Source of the DNA: Paenibacillus uliginis N3/975
GTDB taxonomy: Bacteria > Bacillota > Bacilli > Paenibacillales > Paenibacillaceae
DNA length: 64,000 nt
Direction: 5' to 3'
Assembly (NCBI RefSeq): GCF_900177425.1
Contig: NZ_LT840184.1
Location: 2,690,010-2,754,009, forward strand
The translations under genes were made by a program, and so were the position numbers. Of the stretch, positions 25,941 through 35,152 are shown one piece after another; the stretch's first letter is position 1, and the number at the start of each line of letters is the position of its first letter. The notes under the pieces are model-generated. The model saw nothing but the letters and a program-made list of their open reading frames with translations. It searched no databases and was not told the origin of the DNA.

Positions 25941-27662
25941 ATGAAGACATTCAGATCATGGAAATTGATTGTGCTGGTTACGATGATACTTTCGGTATTT
26001 ACAGCCTGCGCGAGTCAAGAAAAAGAAACGGCTAGCACGACGACGCCAACCGCTACGGAAGACAATAAGGACAATGCAGCACCGCCGGATCCGTTAGGTA
26101 AGTACCCGGAAACAGTTACCGTCTCCGAGGTGCTAGGGTATAATCCACCCGAAGATCCAAGAACGCCTAAAGGCATGACACCCGACCAGAATGCTTATCT
26201 GAAAGATCTTAAAGAAATGTTGAATATTGAAGTGAAATATAAGTGGACGGTGCCTTCTAGCCAGTTCGAACAGAAGTTCTCGCTTGCCATGGCATCCGGG
26301 GATTTGCCAGATATCATGGAGCTAGATCAGAAGAACTTTGAGAAGTTGAAACAGCAAGATATGCTGGCTGATTTGACAGAAGCTTATCAACAATATGCTT
26401 CACCAGCCCTGAAGAAGTATATGGAGTCGGACGGTGGATTCGCGATGAAGACATTCAGCTCGGACGGCAAGCAACTGGGAATTCCAGCATTTGAAGATCC
26501 GTTCCTGTCCACGCAGTTACTATGGATTCGTAAAGATTGGCTCGATAACCTGAATTTGCAACCGCCAAAGACGATGGATGAGCTGGAGAAAGTGGCAACC
26601 GCATTTGTTCAACAAGACCCGGATAAAAACGGTAAGAATGATACGTACGGCATCGCTATGCAGAAGGAATTGTTCTTCTGGGGATTTGATGTGAGAGGAT
26701 TCTTCAACGGATTCGGGGCATATCCATCCATTGGTGACAGACAGTCTGCTTGGTTGAAAGACGGCGATAAATTAAAGCCAGGCATCATTCAGCCGGAAGT
26801 GAAGACCGCGTTAGGGAAATTGCAATCTTGGTACCAGAACGGGATTATCGATAAAGAGTTCGCGCTGAAAGATGAGAATAAAGCCGTGGAAGATATTACA
26901 GCAGGTAAAGTGGGCATTTCCTACGGGGAATGGTGGTACCCGAACTGGCCGTTGAATCTGAATGTGGACAAAGATCCGAAGGCGGAATGGATCGCCATCC
27001 AAGTTCCAGGGTTGGATGGACCAGGCCAATCGCTTGTCCCGAAAATCCGCAGCGGTAAATTATTCGCCGTGAACAAAAAAGCGAAGAACCCGGAAGCAGC
27101 GATTAAAATGATCAATTTCTATATTGAAATGGGTAACAAGAAATATATGGATCAGAACAAAGCGGAAAAAGGCTATGTATATAACTGGTTTAACCCGCGC
27201 ATCTACAACCCAGCACAAATCGAGACCATCTATACTGAAGTGAATAAAGCACTTGATGCAAATCAGACGGAAATTACGCTAGACGATGAGAATTATAAGA
27301 ACGTAGCGGATGTATTTAAGGCCGCGAAGGATTATCTTGCAGGAAATACAAAAGAAGCTTCCAAAGGCGTCAATTGGGATCAATATTACAGCCGTGCTGC
27401 CAAAGAAGGCGGTTGGGGATTGACGAGACAGATTAAAGATAGCAAAGCATTCGTGAACAATGAATTCTATGGTCTTCCTACGTCAACCCAAGTGGAAAAG
27501 GGCGGCCAACTGGATAAGCTGATGCAAGAGTCCTTCACGAAAATTATTATGGGTGCTCCGCTGGATGAATTCGATAAGTTCGTAGCCAGCTGGAAATCCC
27601 TTGGCGGCGATCAAATCACTCAAGAAGTTAATACATGGTATAGCGAGCAATCTACCAAATAA
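25941..27662 (+). CDS. Extracellular solute-binding lipoprotein of an oligosaccharide ABC importer (573 aa)
   Basis: ATG 25941 follows AAGGGGGAAAGGG. The signal ends in lipobox FTAC (acylated cysteine near residue 22). An STTTPTATEDNKDNAAPP linker tethers a family-1 type binding protein resembling LplA/YtcQ (about 550 residues; PDIMELDQKNFEKL, WDQYYSRAAKEGGWG). It catches an oligosaccharide outside and hands it to the two permeases downstream. No ATPase gene is in the window, as is usual for this type, which shares a distant MsmX-like ATPase. Confidence 0.9.
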   Translation: MKTFRSWKLIVLVTMILSVFTACASQEKETASTTTPTATEDNKDNAAPPDPLGKYPETVTVSEVLGYNPPEDPRTPKGMTPDQNAYLKDLKEMLNIEVKYKWTVPSSQFEQKFSLAMASGDLPDIMELDQKNFEKLKQQDMLADLTEAYQQYASPALKKYMESDGGFAMKTFSSDGKQLGIPAFEDPFLSTQLLWIRKDWLDNLNLQPPKTMDELEKVATAFVQQDPDKNGKNDTYGIAMQKELFFWGFDVRGFFNGFGAYPSIGDRQSAWLKDGDKLKPGIIQPEVKTALGKLQSWYQNGIIDKEFALKDENKAVEDITAGKVGISYGEWWYPNWPLNLNVDKDPKAEWIAIQVPGLDGPGQSLVPKIRSGKLFAVNKKAKNPEAAIKMINFYIEMGNKKYMDQNKAEKGYVYNWFNPRIYNPAQIETIYTEVNKALDANQTEITLDDENYKNVADVFKAAKDYLAGNTKEASKGVNWDQYYSRAAKEGGWGLTRQIKDSKAFVNNEFYGLPTSTQVEKGGQLDKLMQESFTKIIMGAPLDEFDKFVASWKSLGGDQITQEVNTWYSEQSTK

Positions 27663-27750
27663 ATGATGAGATCGTAAAGCGGGAGAGTGAAATCGATTCG
27701 TCGGCAACCCTCCCGGTTTAAAATTCGGTTATGGGTTAGGAGGATCATCG

Positions 27751-28641
27751 ATGAGAACGCTGAAAAAAGAATATCCGCTTCATTTGATGTTGGTACCTGG
27801 AGTTATTGTAACTTTGATTTATGCATACGGCCCGATGGCGGGTTTGGTCATGGCGTTCCAGCAGTTTGAACCGTTGTCTGGTTTTTTCAAATCGAAGTTC
27901 ATTGGGTTTGACAATTTTCGTTACGTATTTGAATTGCCAGATTTCAACCAAGTCCTCTGGAATACAGTTGTTATCGCCCTCTTCAAGATGGTGTTATTTT
28001 TACTCGTCCCGCTCATCCTTGCGTTGTTATTGAATGAAGTGACGAAAAAATGGTTCTCACGTTTTATCCAGTCGGCAATCTTCTTGCCTTTCTTTCTTTC
28101 ATGGACCGTACTTGGCGGTGTAGTTATTGAATTATTCTCCTTGCATGGACCCGTTAACGCAATGTTAAGCTCTATCGGCTTGGAGCCTATTATGTTTATG
28201 CTAGACAACCAGTGGTTTAGAGGCATTGTGATCGGATCGGATGTCTGGAAAGGGATGGGCTATAACATGATTGTTATGCTCGCTGCCATTACTGGCATCA
28301 ACGCGACGTTGTATGAAGCTGCAGAAGTAGACGGGGCCGGAAGATGGAAACAATTGATTCACATTACACTCCCTGGCATGGCTCCGATCTTGATTCTGCT
28401 TAGCGTATTAAGTCTTGGTGGAATCTTGAATGCAGGCTTCGAGCAAATCTTAATCATGTATAACCCAACGGTGTATGAAGGGTCAGATATTATTGATACA
28501 TTCGTCTATCGTCTCGGGATGTTTACCCAACAATTTGGACCTGCTTCAGCTATTGGACTCTTTAAATCGGTCATCTCGTTAGGGTTGGTATCTGCAACCT
28601 ACTATGCGGCTTACAAATACAATAATTATCGAATATTTTAG
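27751..28641 (+). CDS. Sugar ABC permease, LplB/YteP type (296 aa)
   Basis: Six membrane helices, with the EAA loop at about residues 190-215 (EAAEVDGAGRWKQLIHITLPG), the contact site for the ATPase. TAGGAGG lies 9 bases before the ATG. It forms a heterodimer with the next gene product, and its 88-base gap from the binding-protein gene indicates one operon. The residual tail CAYKYNNYRIF-type ending is typical of this subfamily (YYAAYKYNNYRIF). Confidence 0.92.
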   Translation: MRTLKKEYPLHLMLVPGVIVTLIYAYGPMAGLVMAFQQFEPLSGFFKSKFIGFDNFRYVFELPDFNQVLWNTVVIALFKMVLFLLVPLILALLLNEVTKKWFSRFIQSAIFLPFFLSWTVLGGVVIELFSLHGPVNAMLSSIGLEPIMFMLDNQWFRGIVIGSDVWKGMGYNMIVMLAAITGINATLYEAAEVDGAGRWKQLIHITLPGMAPILILLSVLSLGGILNAGFEQILIMYNPTVYEGSDIIDTFVYRLGMFTQQFGPASAIGLFKSVISLGLVSATYYAAYKYNNYRIF

Positions 28642-28656
28642 GCTGGAGGTCGTACT

Positions 28657-29547
28657 GTGATACACAAACCAACAATCAGCAGAAAACTCTTTGTCATGAT
28701 CAATACCATCGTATTAACAGGCATCACCTTGCTTGGAATTATTCCGTTCATTCACTTGTTATCGATCTCACTCAGTTCCAATACTGCGGCAATGGCTGGA
28801 GAAGTGAAGCTATGGCCCGTCGGATTTTCTTGGGATGCTTATGTGTACTTAGGCGAGAAAGTCGAATTCTTCCGGTCCTTATGGGTATCCATTGAACGTG
28901 TCGTGCTGGGGACAGCCGTTAATATGTTTCTCGTGTTCATTACCGCGTTTCCACTATCGAAATCGAACGACCAATTTAAATATAGAACGCCGTATGTGTG
29001 GTTTTTTGCGATTACGATGTTTTTTGGGGGCGGATTGATCCCAACCTATATCGTTGTCAAAAACACGGGTTTAATCGATTCGATGTGGTCCCTGATTTTG
29101 CCGGGTGCCTTAAATGTATGGAACATGGTCTTAATGTTGAACTTCTTCAGATCGATCCCGAAAGAATTAGATGAAGCAGCGAGAATTGACGGTGCGGGGC
29201 ATTGGAGAGTCTTGTGGCAAATCTATTTGCCGGTATCCCTACCATCGATTGCAACCATTGGGTTATTCACCATAGTAGGGCATTGGAACGCCTGGTTCGA
29301 CGGGATTTTGTATATGAACTCGCCAGAGAACTATCCTTTGCAGACGTATCTCTCAACCTTAATTATGTCGATTAACGCCCAGATGACATCGATCTCAATT
29401 GAACAGCTGAAGGCGATGGAGAATTTAAGAGAGAAAACCCTTCGGACTGCCCAAATATTTATGGGAGCTCTGCCCATTATGGTGGTATATCCGTTCTTGC
29501 AGAAGTATTTCGTCAAAGGGATGACCGTGGGTAGCGTCAAGGAATAG
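28657..29547 (+). CDS. Sugar ABC permease, LplC/YtcP type (296 aa)
   Basis: Six helices with the EAA motif DEAARIDGAGHWRVLWQIYL near residues 172-191. The start is GTG with GGAGG 9 bases upstream, 15 bases after the previous stop. It is the second half of the oligosaccharide import channel. The long N-terminal helix and the KYFVKGMTVGSVKE end are typical of this subfamily. Confidence 0.92.
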   Translation: MIHKPTISRKLFVMINTIVLTGITLLGIIPFIHLLSISLSSNTAAMAGEVKLWPVGFSWDAYVYLGEKVEFFRSLWVSIERVVLGTAVNMFLVFITAFPLSKSNDQFKYRTPYVWFFAITMFFGGGLIPTYIVVKNTGLIDSMWSLILPGALNVWNMVLMLNFFRSIPKELDEAARIDGAGHWRVLWQIYLPVSLPSIATIGLFTIVGHWNAWFDGILYMNSPENYPLQTYLSTLIMSINAQMTSISIEQLKAMENLREKTLRTAQIFMGALPIMVVYPFLQKYFVKGMTVGSVKE

Positions 29548-29579
29548 TTCCATATCACTTGAGAGGAGAAGGATGACAG

Positions 29580-30854
29580 ATGAAAAAGGTTAGAGTTGCA
29601 TTAATTGGAGGGGGATTACGAGGCGTGAATTATTTGGATTATGCACTGCAGCACCCGCATGAACTCGAAGTTGTCGCCGTGGCGGAGCCTGTCGCGGAAC
29701 GGCGGAATGGCTTCAAGGAGAAGCACGGCATTGCAGATGACATGTGCTTTGAACATTGGGATGAGTTCTTTGCCGTACCGAAACTCGCAGACGCCGTGCT
29801 CATATGCACGCAAGACAAGCAACATTTCGAACCCACGATGAAGGCGCTTGAAGCGGGGTATCATGTATTACTTGAGAAACCGATGTCTTCGGATGCGAGG
29901 GAATGTATTCTCATGGGGGAAAAAGCTTCGCAAATGAACCGTGTTTTCTCGATATGTCACGTGCTTCGGTATACGAACTTTTTCTCGACGATTCGCGAAT
30001 TGTTGCAGCGGGAAACCATTGGTCAGCTCATGTCCATCCAACATAATGAGAACGTAGGGTATTGGCACCAAGCGCATAGCTTTGTGAGAGGGAATTGGCG
30101 TCGAAAAGATGAATCCAGCCCGATGATTCTAGCGAAGTCTTGTCATGACCTTGATATTCTGCTCTGGCTGGCCGATGCGGAATGCGTGCGTGTGTCTTCT
30201 TTCGGATCGTTATCTTATTTTAAGGCGGATCAAGCCCCAGAAGGAGCTCCGCTACGGTGTTTGGATGGATGCCCGGTATCTGACGAATGTCTCTATTATG
30301 CGCCGAAGCAATATTTAACGAGCGATACGAATTGGCCGACCTCGGCGATCAGCGATGATCTGAGTTACGAAGCCCGCTATAAAGCGCTGCAGGAAGGGCC
30401 GTACGGCAGATGTGTCTATCATTGTGATAACGATGTCGTAGATCATCAGGTCGTGAATTTGGAATTCGCGAATTCCGTCACGGCTGCATTTACGATGAGT
30501 GCATTTACCCGAGACGTTAGTCGCACGCTCAAGCTGATGGGAACCAAGGGAGAAATTCGCGGTGCGATGGAGAAGAACGAAATCGAAATCATCCATTTTG
30601 GCAGCGGCAAGGTGGAGCGGATTTCATTTGAGGATATGGGCGGGCATGTCGGTCACGGGGGCGGAGACATGGGCTTAATCAAGGATTTCCTCCGGTTGGT
30701 GCGTGAGGACGGTAAGAGCCAGGGGCTCACCTCGGCACATCATTCGGTACAAAGTCATCTGATGGCTTTTGCCGCGGAACAATCCAGAATGGATGGGAAC
30801 AGCATTCATCTGCAGGATTTCGCGCAGCAGCTTAGCATGCCCGTGGAGACTTGA
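29580..30854 (+). CDS. Gfo/Idh/MocA-family oxidoreductase (424 aa)
   Basis: The N-terminal Rossmann fold has GGGLRGVNY (about residues 10-18) for NAD(P), and the family lysine lies in LLEKPMSSD (about residue 100). A catalytic-region HDLDILLWL follows near 195. A cysteine-bearing insert (RCLDGCPVSDECLYY, about 226-240) could bind a metal and is seen in one clade. It would oxidise or epimerise a sugar or inositol derivative delivered by the transporter encoded before it. AGAGGAGAAGG precedes the start. It is the last gene of the operon, ending at the terminator at 30910. Confidence 0.88.
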   Translation: MKKVRVALIGGGLRGVNYLDYALQHPHELEVVAVAEPVAERRNGFKEKHGIADDMCFEHWDEFFAVPKLADAVLICTQDKQHFEPTMKALEAGYHVLLEKPMSSDARECILMGEKASQMNRVFSICHVLRYTNFFSTIRELLQRETIGQLMSIQHNENVGYWHQAHSFVRGNWRRKDESSPMILAKSCHDLDILLWLADAECVRVSSFGSLSYFKADQAPEGAPLRCLDGCPVSDECLYYAPKQYLTSDTNWPTSAISDDLSYEARYKALQEGPYGRCVYHCDNDVVDHQVVNLEFANSVTAAFTMSAFTRDVSRTLKLMGTKGEIRGAMEKNEIEIIHFGSGKVERISFEDMGGHVGHGGGDMGLIKDFLRLVREDGKSQGLTSAHHSVQSHLMAFAAEQSRMDGNSIHLQDFAQQLSMPVET

Positions 30855-30909
30855 ATCACTAATTAAGCAGAAAAATTTTGCGATTGACTGTAAAGAGTAG
30901 GATTATAAT

Positions 30910-30953
30910 GGTAGCTTTAGGGGTCACCCCGAAGCTACCGTTTTACTTTTTGG
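30910..30953 (+). terminator. Terminator of the sugar-import operon
   Basis: GGTAGCTT and AAGCTACC form the outer stem, GGGG/CCCC the inner stem; followed by GTTTTACTTTTT. Confidence 0.8.
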
Positions 30954-31146
30954 TATATGTTTGTTTTCTTCAACAGATTAAGGGCAAGGGAAAGCCAACC
31001 GACCTTCAGGCCTACTTTTGCTAATCCACGAAGCAGGTGACAATGTCTGTATTACCCAAACATATAGAAGAGGGTATTTACGAAGTTCAGCAATTCACAT
31101 AATATGGAGTTGTTAGCAAAGTTCAAAACATGAGGTGAATCAGTTA

Positions 31147-31476
31147 ATGGATGATTTTACAAAGAAAAGAATAATTAAAATTATGGACAATTATACAAAG
31201 AATAAAGTTCCTAAACACATTCAAAATCAAATAAGGCTGAGCTATAAGATCCGAGGTAATAACATTACTTTAATTGAAGAAAGACCAGCATTTAGGAGTG
31301 ATCAATGGGTTCAGTTGGAAATCGCTCAATTTAGATTAGACCAAAATAAATGGAAAATATATTGGAGAGATAGCAAGAAAAAGTGGCATTTTGTAGATGA
31401 TATTCTACCAGATGAGAGTTTTGAAAAACAATTAGATCAAGTAGAAAACGATAATATGGGAATATTTTGGGGTTAA
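31147..31476 (+). CDS. DUF3024-family protein (109 aa)
   Basis: A small soluble protein matching the DUF3024 pattern: KRIIKIMDNYTKNKVPKHI, then RLSYKIRGNNITLIEERPAF, a WKIYWRDSKKKWHF block and a final DNDNMG-type FWG ending. Start ATG 31147 has GAGGTG 9 bases upstream and is preferred to a GTG at 31135. Function is unknown for the family; the tryptophan-rich strands suggest a small beta-sandwich. It is directly followed (27 bases) by an AAC(3)-like gene. Confidence 0.75.
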   Translation: MDDFTKKRIIKIMDNYTKNKVPKHIQNQIRLSYKIRGNNITLIEERPAFRSDQWVQLEIAQFRLDQNKWKIYWRDSKKKWHFVDDILPDESFEKQLDQVENDNMGIFWG

Positions 31477-31503
31477 TCATTAGTTTTTTATGAGGTGATA
31501 AAA

Positions 31504-32298
31504 ATGGGGATATCCAGTACTTTACAGACGAGAAAAACAATTATTGATGATTTAAAACGACTGGGTGTAAAAGAGGGAATGACCTTGATCGTCCACTCCT
31601 CTTTGAAATCTCTAGGAAATGTTGTAGGGGGACCTGTAACTGTTATTTTAGCATTGGAAGAAGCGGTAGGATTTAACGGGAATATTGTTATGCCGACTCA
31701 ATCTGAACATTTGTGTGCTCCGACGGAAAACAATGAGGACTTAACCTTAGAGGAAATAAAAATAATAAAAGAAAATATGCCAATATATTACCCTGACATA
31801 ACAACAACTTCGTATATGGGATTCATTCCTGAAACATTTCGAAAACAAAATGGAGTGTTAAGAAGTTCACACCCCCATGTTTCATTTGCTGCGTGGGGGA
31901 AAGATGCTAAAAGAATAACGATGAATCATACACTAGATTATGCATTAAGTGAGGATTCTCCCTTGGGAAAGATCTATGAATTAGAGGGATTTATTCTATT
32001 ACTTGGAGCTCCAACTGATGCTAATAGTTCATTACATTTGGCTGAGTATAGCCAGAAAAACTCTTATATAAAGCCTAAAGTTTGGGAAGTGAAAATGAGT
32101 GTAGATGGAAAAGAGCAATGGACTACTTATGATGATATCAATAATGAATCTGACGATTTTAACATGATTTTTGATGAGTTCAAATCCAAGACTACTTTGG
32201 TAAAAGAGGGCTTGGTAGGGAAAGCGGTGAGTTATTTAATACCACAGAAAGAAATGGTTGATTTCGCCTTAGATTGGATGAATAAGAATAGAAGATAG
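31504..32298 (+). CDS. AAC(3)-family antibiotic N-acetyltransferase (264 aa)
   Basis: All family blocks are visible: HSSLKSLGNVVGGPVTVI near residue 33, a VMPT strand, RSSHPHVSFAAWGKDA near 118 and EDSPLGKIYELEG near 153, with LHLAEY carrying a conserved histidine-glutamate near 185. Enzymes of this fold transfer acetyl from acetyl-CoA to the 3-amino group of aminoglycosides; some Bacillota relatives (YokD) have little or no drug activity. Start ATG 31504 has GAGGTG 7 bases upstream. The gene is AT-rich compared with the sugar operon before it. Confidence 0.85.
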   Translation: MGISSTLQTRKTIIDDLKRLGVKEGMTLIVHSSLKSLGNVVGGPVTVILALEEAVGFNGNIVMPTQSEHLCAPTENNEDLTLEEIKIIKENMPIYYPDITTTSYMGFIPETFRKQNGVLRSSHPHVSFAAWGKDAKRITMNHTLDYALSEDSPLGKIYELEGFILLLGAPTDANSSLHLAEYSQKNSYIKPKVWEVKMSVDGKEQWTTYDDINNESDDFNMIFDEFKSKTTLVKEGLVGKAVSYLIPQKEMVDFALDWMNKNRR

Positions 32299-32403
32299 AT
32301 GCGCGTTAAGTCTCTCGAGTTCGTGAATGCGGAAACGTTATAGGAAATCAGCACGAAAAACTTGGAACCATCTCAATAAATCGTTCACGAGGAGTAGATT
32401 TTT

Positions 32404-33057
32404 TTGAAAGAAATAATCTTAAGTGCAAAAAAATTCTTTGCAAATGCTGGCTTTGATTGGTCCATTTGTGGTGGTGGAGCGATCGATATATGTTTAGGTA
32501 ATAAAACTAGAACTCATAAGGACTTAGATTTAGCTGTATACTGGGAAGATAGAAAAGCCATTATTGCTTATATGTTGAACTCGGGATGGAGAGTCTTTGA
32601 AGCATGTGGTGGAGGGATAATACATGAACTATTTACAGTCGATAGTTCTGAAAAGCGGAATTTATTTTGTTTCACAAATAATGAAACACGTTGTTATTTA
32701 GAACCCATTGGAAGTAACAAGTATCGATTTACATTTATAAATGAGGAACAACTTGCTTTTAGTTATGTAGAATTTCTATTTAACTTCAGAGATGATAAGT
32801 TTTTTTATTATACAGGTAATTCAAGTATTAAGAGGAGCATTGAAAAAGCAGTAATATTAAAAGACGGGTATTCTATTTTAGCACCGGAAATTGTACTTTT
32901 ATACAAATCCACTTATTTAGAAGGTAATGATTCAAATGATCATCTCCATGATTTTAATCTATCTGTACCGCATCTAGATCTCGAGCAAAAACAGTGGTTA
33001 AAGCAAGCTCTGGAAGTAGTGCATTTAAATAACCATCAATGGATTCAAAAACTGTAA
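32404..33057 (+). CDS. Nucleotidyltransferase related to ANT(2'')/Lnu enzymes (217 aa)
   Basis: GGGAIDICLGNKTRTHKDLDLAVYW at about residues 22-46 matches the GGWxxD...R.HxDLD pattern of aminoglycoside 2''-adenylyltransferases and lincosamide nucleotidyltransferases, with the DLD metal-binding aspartates. The C-terminal half is different (KDGYSILAPEIVLLYKSTYL), as in the broader MNT family. Start is TTG with GAGGAG upstream at about 9 bases. It lies 105 bases after the AAC(3)-like gene on the same strand. Substrate is not proved by the sequence. Confidence 0.7.
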   Translation: MKEIILSAKKFFANAGFDWSICGGGAIDICLGNKTRTHKDLDLAVYWEDRKAIIAYMLNSGWRVFEACGGGIIHELFTVDSSEKRNLFCFTNNETRCYLEPIGSNKYRFTFINEEQLAFSYVEFLFNFRDDKFFYYTGNSSIKRSIEKAVILKDGYSILAPEIVLLYKSTYLEGNDSNDHLHDFNLSVPHLDLEQKQWLKQALEVVHLNNHQWIQKL

Positions 33058-33138
33058 GATTATCAAAATAGCGGTGAACACAATATTAAATGTGCTGATT
33101 TTGAAAGGTGATTCAAAGAAGGTGCTGGCATCCTATAA

Positions 33139-33468
33139 CAGCGTATCTACGCTGCGTCGCTAACGATCCTTAGTCTAGATGCACATCAAGGAAATTGGCA
33201 AGAGTTTTTAAGGCAAAAAATAAGGGATTGGCGAACTTACCCTCGGCTAACTGATGACCAATTAAGAGGTATAAGCTGTCCTACTTTGTTTATCGCTGGG
33301 GAGTATGATCAGTTCGCTCCAGAGGAAGAACTTAAACGGGTGACAAGACTAATTCCTAACTCTCGTTATGTTGTAGTACCTGGTGGCAGCCACAGACCTC
33401 ATATGAGTCGAGAAAACCCGGTTTTTGTAAACGATACCATTCTTCAATTCTTAGAAATACAAAGTTGA
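33139..33468 (+). pseudogene. Alpha/beta-hydrolase remnant, 5' end missing
   Basis: The frame reads LDAHQGNWQEFLRQK, then RLTDDQLRGISCPTLFIAGEYDQFAPEEELKR and VVVPGGSHRPHMSRE. This is the C-terminal third of an alpha/beta hydrolase with the acid (GEYD) and histidine (GGSHRPH) regions of the triad. The nucleophile elbow is absent and the frame is blocked by a stop at 33136. There is no ribosome binding site for a useful start. It appears to be a decayed copy, and the first half is not found in the window. Confidence 0.65.
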
Positions 33469-33632
33469 TAATAAGAGTTCGTATAAATGCCATATGTAAA
33501 AGTTAAGGACTTGGAAATGTTTTACTAAAAAATGGGTAATGGCACAAAAATGTTTTGAAATTATCGGCCAGCTCCTGCAGCTGGCTGTTTGTGTTGTAGA
33601 AATAATGTACATTAATGTAGATCGACTCTCTA

Positions 33633-33661
33633 TTGACATAATAAAAATCGAAATGTATTCT
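33633..33661 (+). promoter_or_regulatory. Promoter of the TetR gene at 33698
   Basis: TTGACA (33633-33638), 17 bases, TATTCT (33656-33661). The operator at 33671-33684 covers the likely start point. Confidence 0.75.
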
Positions 33662-33670
33662 ATTGAAAAC

Positions 33671-33684
33671 ATACGCTACCGTAT
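33671..33684 (+). promoter_or_regulatory. TetR operator copy 1
   Basis: ATACG-CTAC-CGTAT, an inverted repeat matching the second site at 34258-34291. It sits just after the promoter, in the 5' untranslated part of the regulator gene, consistent with autorepression. Confidence 0.65.
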
Positions 33685-33697
33685 CTAGAGGTGAGTT

Positions 33698-34210
33698 ATG
33701 CAATTAACCAGGGAAGACTGGGTGAAAGCTGGATTAAACAATTTGGCCGAAGCTGGAATACATGAAGTTCGTGTCGAAATACTTGCTCGGAAGCTGAAAA
33801 TAAGTAAAGGTAGTTTTTATCACTACTTTCGAGACCGTAAAGAACTTCTAGATTCCATGATGGATTACTGGGAAGATTATGCAACTAAGCAGATCATTCA
33901 TAGTATAGAACAAGATAATTCCTCATTGGAACAGCTGCTTCACATTAGTATCAATCGGGACAAGAAAATTGAGATTGGCATTTATGCCTGGGCCAAACAT
34001 GATCCTATCGTGGCAACCCGATTAGTTGATATTGAGGAACAAAGAATTAATTGTATTTCCAGACTGTATCAAAGGCGAGGGCTGACGCTTTCAGAAGCGA
34101 TAGACAGGGCTAGACTTACATATTTAACTTATGTAGGGTGGATGACAAGGTTTGAGTCCAATACCAATTTTGATATAGATAAAATGTTTGTGATTTTATT
34201 AAGTATATGA
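33698..34210 (+). CDS. TetR-family repressor (170 aa)
   Basis: The N-terminal helix-turn-helix is clear: VRVEILARKLKISKGSFYHYFRDRKELL at about residues 25-50. The C-terminal helical domain, which would bind the effector, is about 110 residues and not informative. AGAGGTG precedes the ATG. The same ATACG-N4-CGTAT operator lies upstream of this gene and before the membrane-protein pair that follows, so it likely regulates itself and that pair. Confidence 0.9.
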   Translation: MQLTREDWVKAGLNNLAEAGIHEVRVEILARKLKISKGSFYHYFRDRKELLDSMMDYWEDYATKQIIHSIEQDNSSLEQLLHISINRDKKIEIGIYAWAKHDPIVATRLVDIEEQRINCISRLYQRRGLTLSEAIDRARLTYLTYVGWMTRFESNTNFDIDKMFVILLSI

Positions 34211-34257
34211 TTACGCATGTCCCTAATGTGGTTGTACGATCCATTGGGACATAAAAA

Positions 34258-34291
34258 ATACATAAACATACGGTATCGTATGTTTATGTAT
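34258..34291 (+). promoter_or_regulatory. TetR operator copy 2, 15-bp perfect arms
   Basis: ATACATAAACATACG (34258-34272) is the exact complement of 34277-34291 around GTAT. Its core ATACG-GTAT-CGTAT repeats the site upstream of the TetR gene. It could also form a hairpin, but no T tail follows, so an operator is more likely. Confidence 0.75.
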
Positions 34292-34307
34292 TTCTAACAA
34301 TCCTTTT

Positions 34308-34661
34308 ATGGAGAAAGGAGATTTTTATATAAAAACTTTTTACTTTATTGTGGCATTAATGATAATGCTTTTGGGGATTATTCATATTTGGATAACACCC
34401 AGAATATACAAATCCATGACCCAAGAGTCTATATGGTTCGTAAGCGGTGGGTTGGCAGTAATCTCAAACGCTAGCATTAATTTAGCAATGATTAACGTTA
34501 AGATGGGACCCAGTTTGTTGAATTATATTTGCCAAGTAAATAATGTACTGACTTTTATATTTTCACTTTTTTTAGTTCGTGTACTCCCTAGGCCGCAAAC
34601 GAAATTGTTGGTGTGTTTAATGTTCTTGGAAACCTTGTTAGGATTTTTTGAGCAAGTTTAA
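34308..34661 (+). CDS. Small membrane protein (117 aa), unknown
   Basis: Four hydrophobic helices: FYFIVALMIMLLGIIHIW (about 12-29), ESIWFVSGGLAVISNAS, LLNYICQVNNVLTFIFSLFL and LLVCLMFLETLLGFF. The AAAGGAG site lies inside codons 3-5 of the ATG at 34308, so the true start is uncertain and may be a rare codon near 34329. It lies in an operon with the DUF3995 gene, behind the TetR operator. The function is unknown. Confidence 0.6.
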   Translation: MEKGDFYIKTFYFIVALMIMLLGIIHIWITPRIYKSMTQESIWFVSGGLAVISNASINLAMINVKMGPSLLNYICQVNNVLTFIFSLFLVRVLPRPQTKLLVCLMFLETLLGFFEQV

Positions 34662-34686
34662 ATAAGGTGATTTGGGAGGCGATTTA

Positions 34687-35109
34687 ATGAAATTTGTTAT
34701 GACATTATCAACTGTAAGTGTTTTGGCTCTAATCAGCATCTTACATATTTATTGGGCGTATGGGGGGCGCTGGGGTATCCGGGCGGCCATACCTTCGAGA
34801 GCGGGGGAGTATAAACCTGCTTTTGTTCCTGGGAAGGTAGGTACACTATTTGTGGCTATTCTTATTCTAATTGTATGCTTCATACTTCTGATTCAGGGCG
34901 GTTATACACACTACTTTATAGCAAATACCATAACAAGAATTGGGTGTATCGTCTGCGCTTCTGTTTTCTTTCTTCGGGCGATTGGTGACTTTAGACATAT
35001 AGGGTTTTTCAAAAAAATAAATCACACAGTATTCGCGAGAAATGATACATGGATCTATAGTCCGCTTTGTCTGTATTTCGGGATAACATGTACGATTCTT
35101 TTGTTTTAA
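34687..35109 (+). CDS. DUF3995-family membrane protein (140 aa)
   Basis: Four membrane helices; the ILHIYWAYGGRWG motif near residue 17-30 and FFLRAIGDFRHIGFFKK near the C-terminus are typical of DUF3995. ATG 34687 has GGGAGGCG 5 bases upstream. It follows the other small membrane protein by 25 bases, so both are likely co-transcribed under the TetR operator. Function of the family is unknown. Confidence 0.75.
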   Translation: MKFVMTLSTVSVLALISILHIYWAYGGRWGIRAAIPSRAGEYKPAFVPGKVGTLFVAILILIVCFILLIQGGYTHYFIANTITRIGCIVCASVFFLRAIGDFRHIGFFKKINHTVFARNDTWIYSPLCLYFGITCTILLF

Positions 35110-35152
35110 TCGGTATTTATACTTTAAGTATAAAAGACTTTGGTCTGTTTCA

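Noticed and set aside
31043..31102. A 19-codon ATG frame behind AGGTGACA
   Set aside because: Might be a truncated gene start, but nothing recognisable follows and there is no adjacent structure; too weak to list as a gene.
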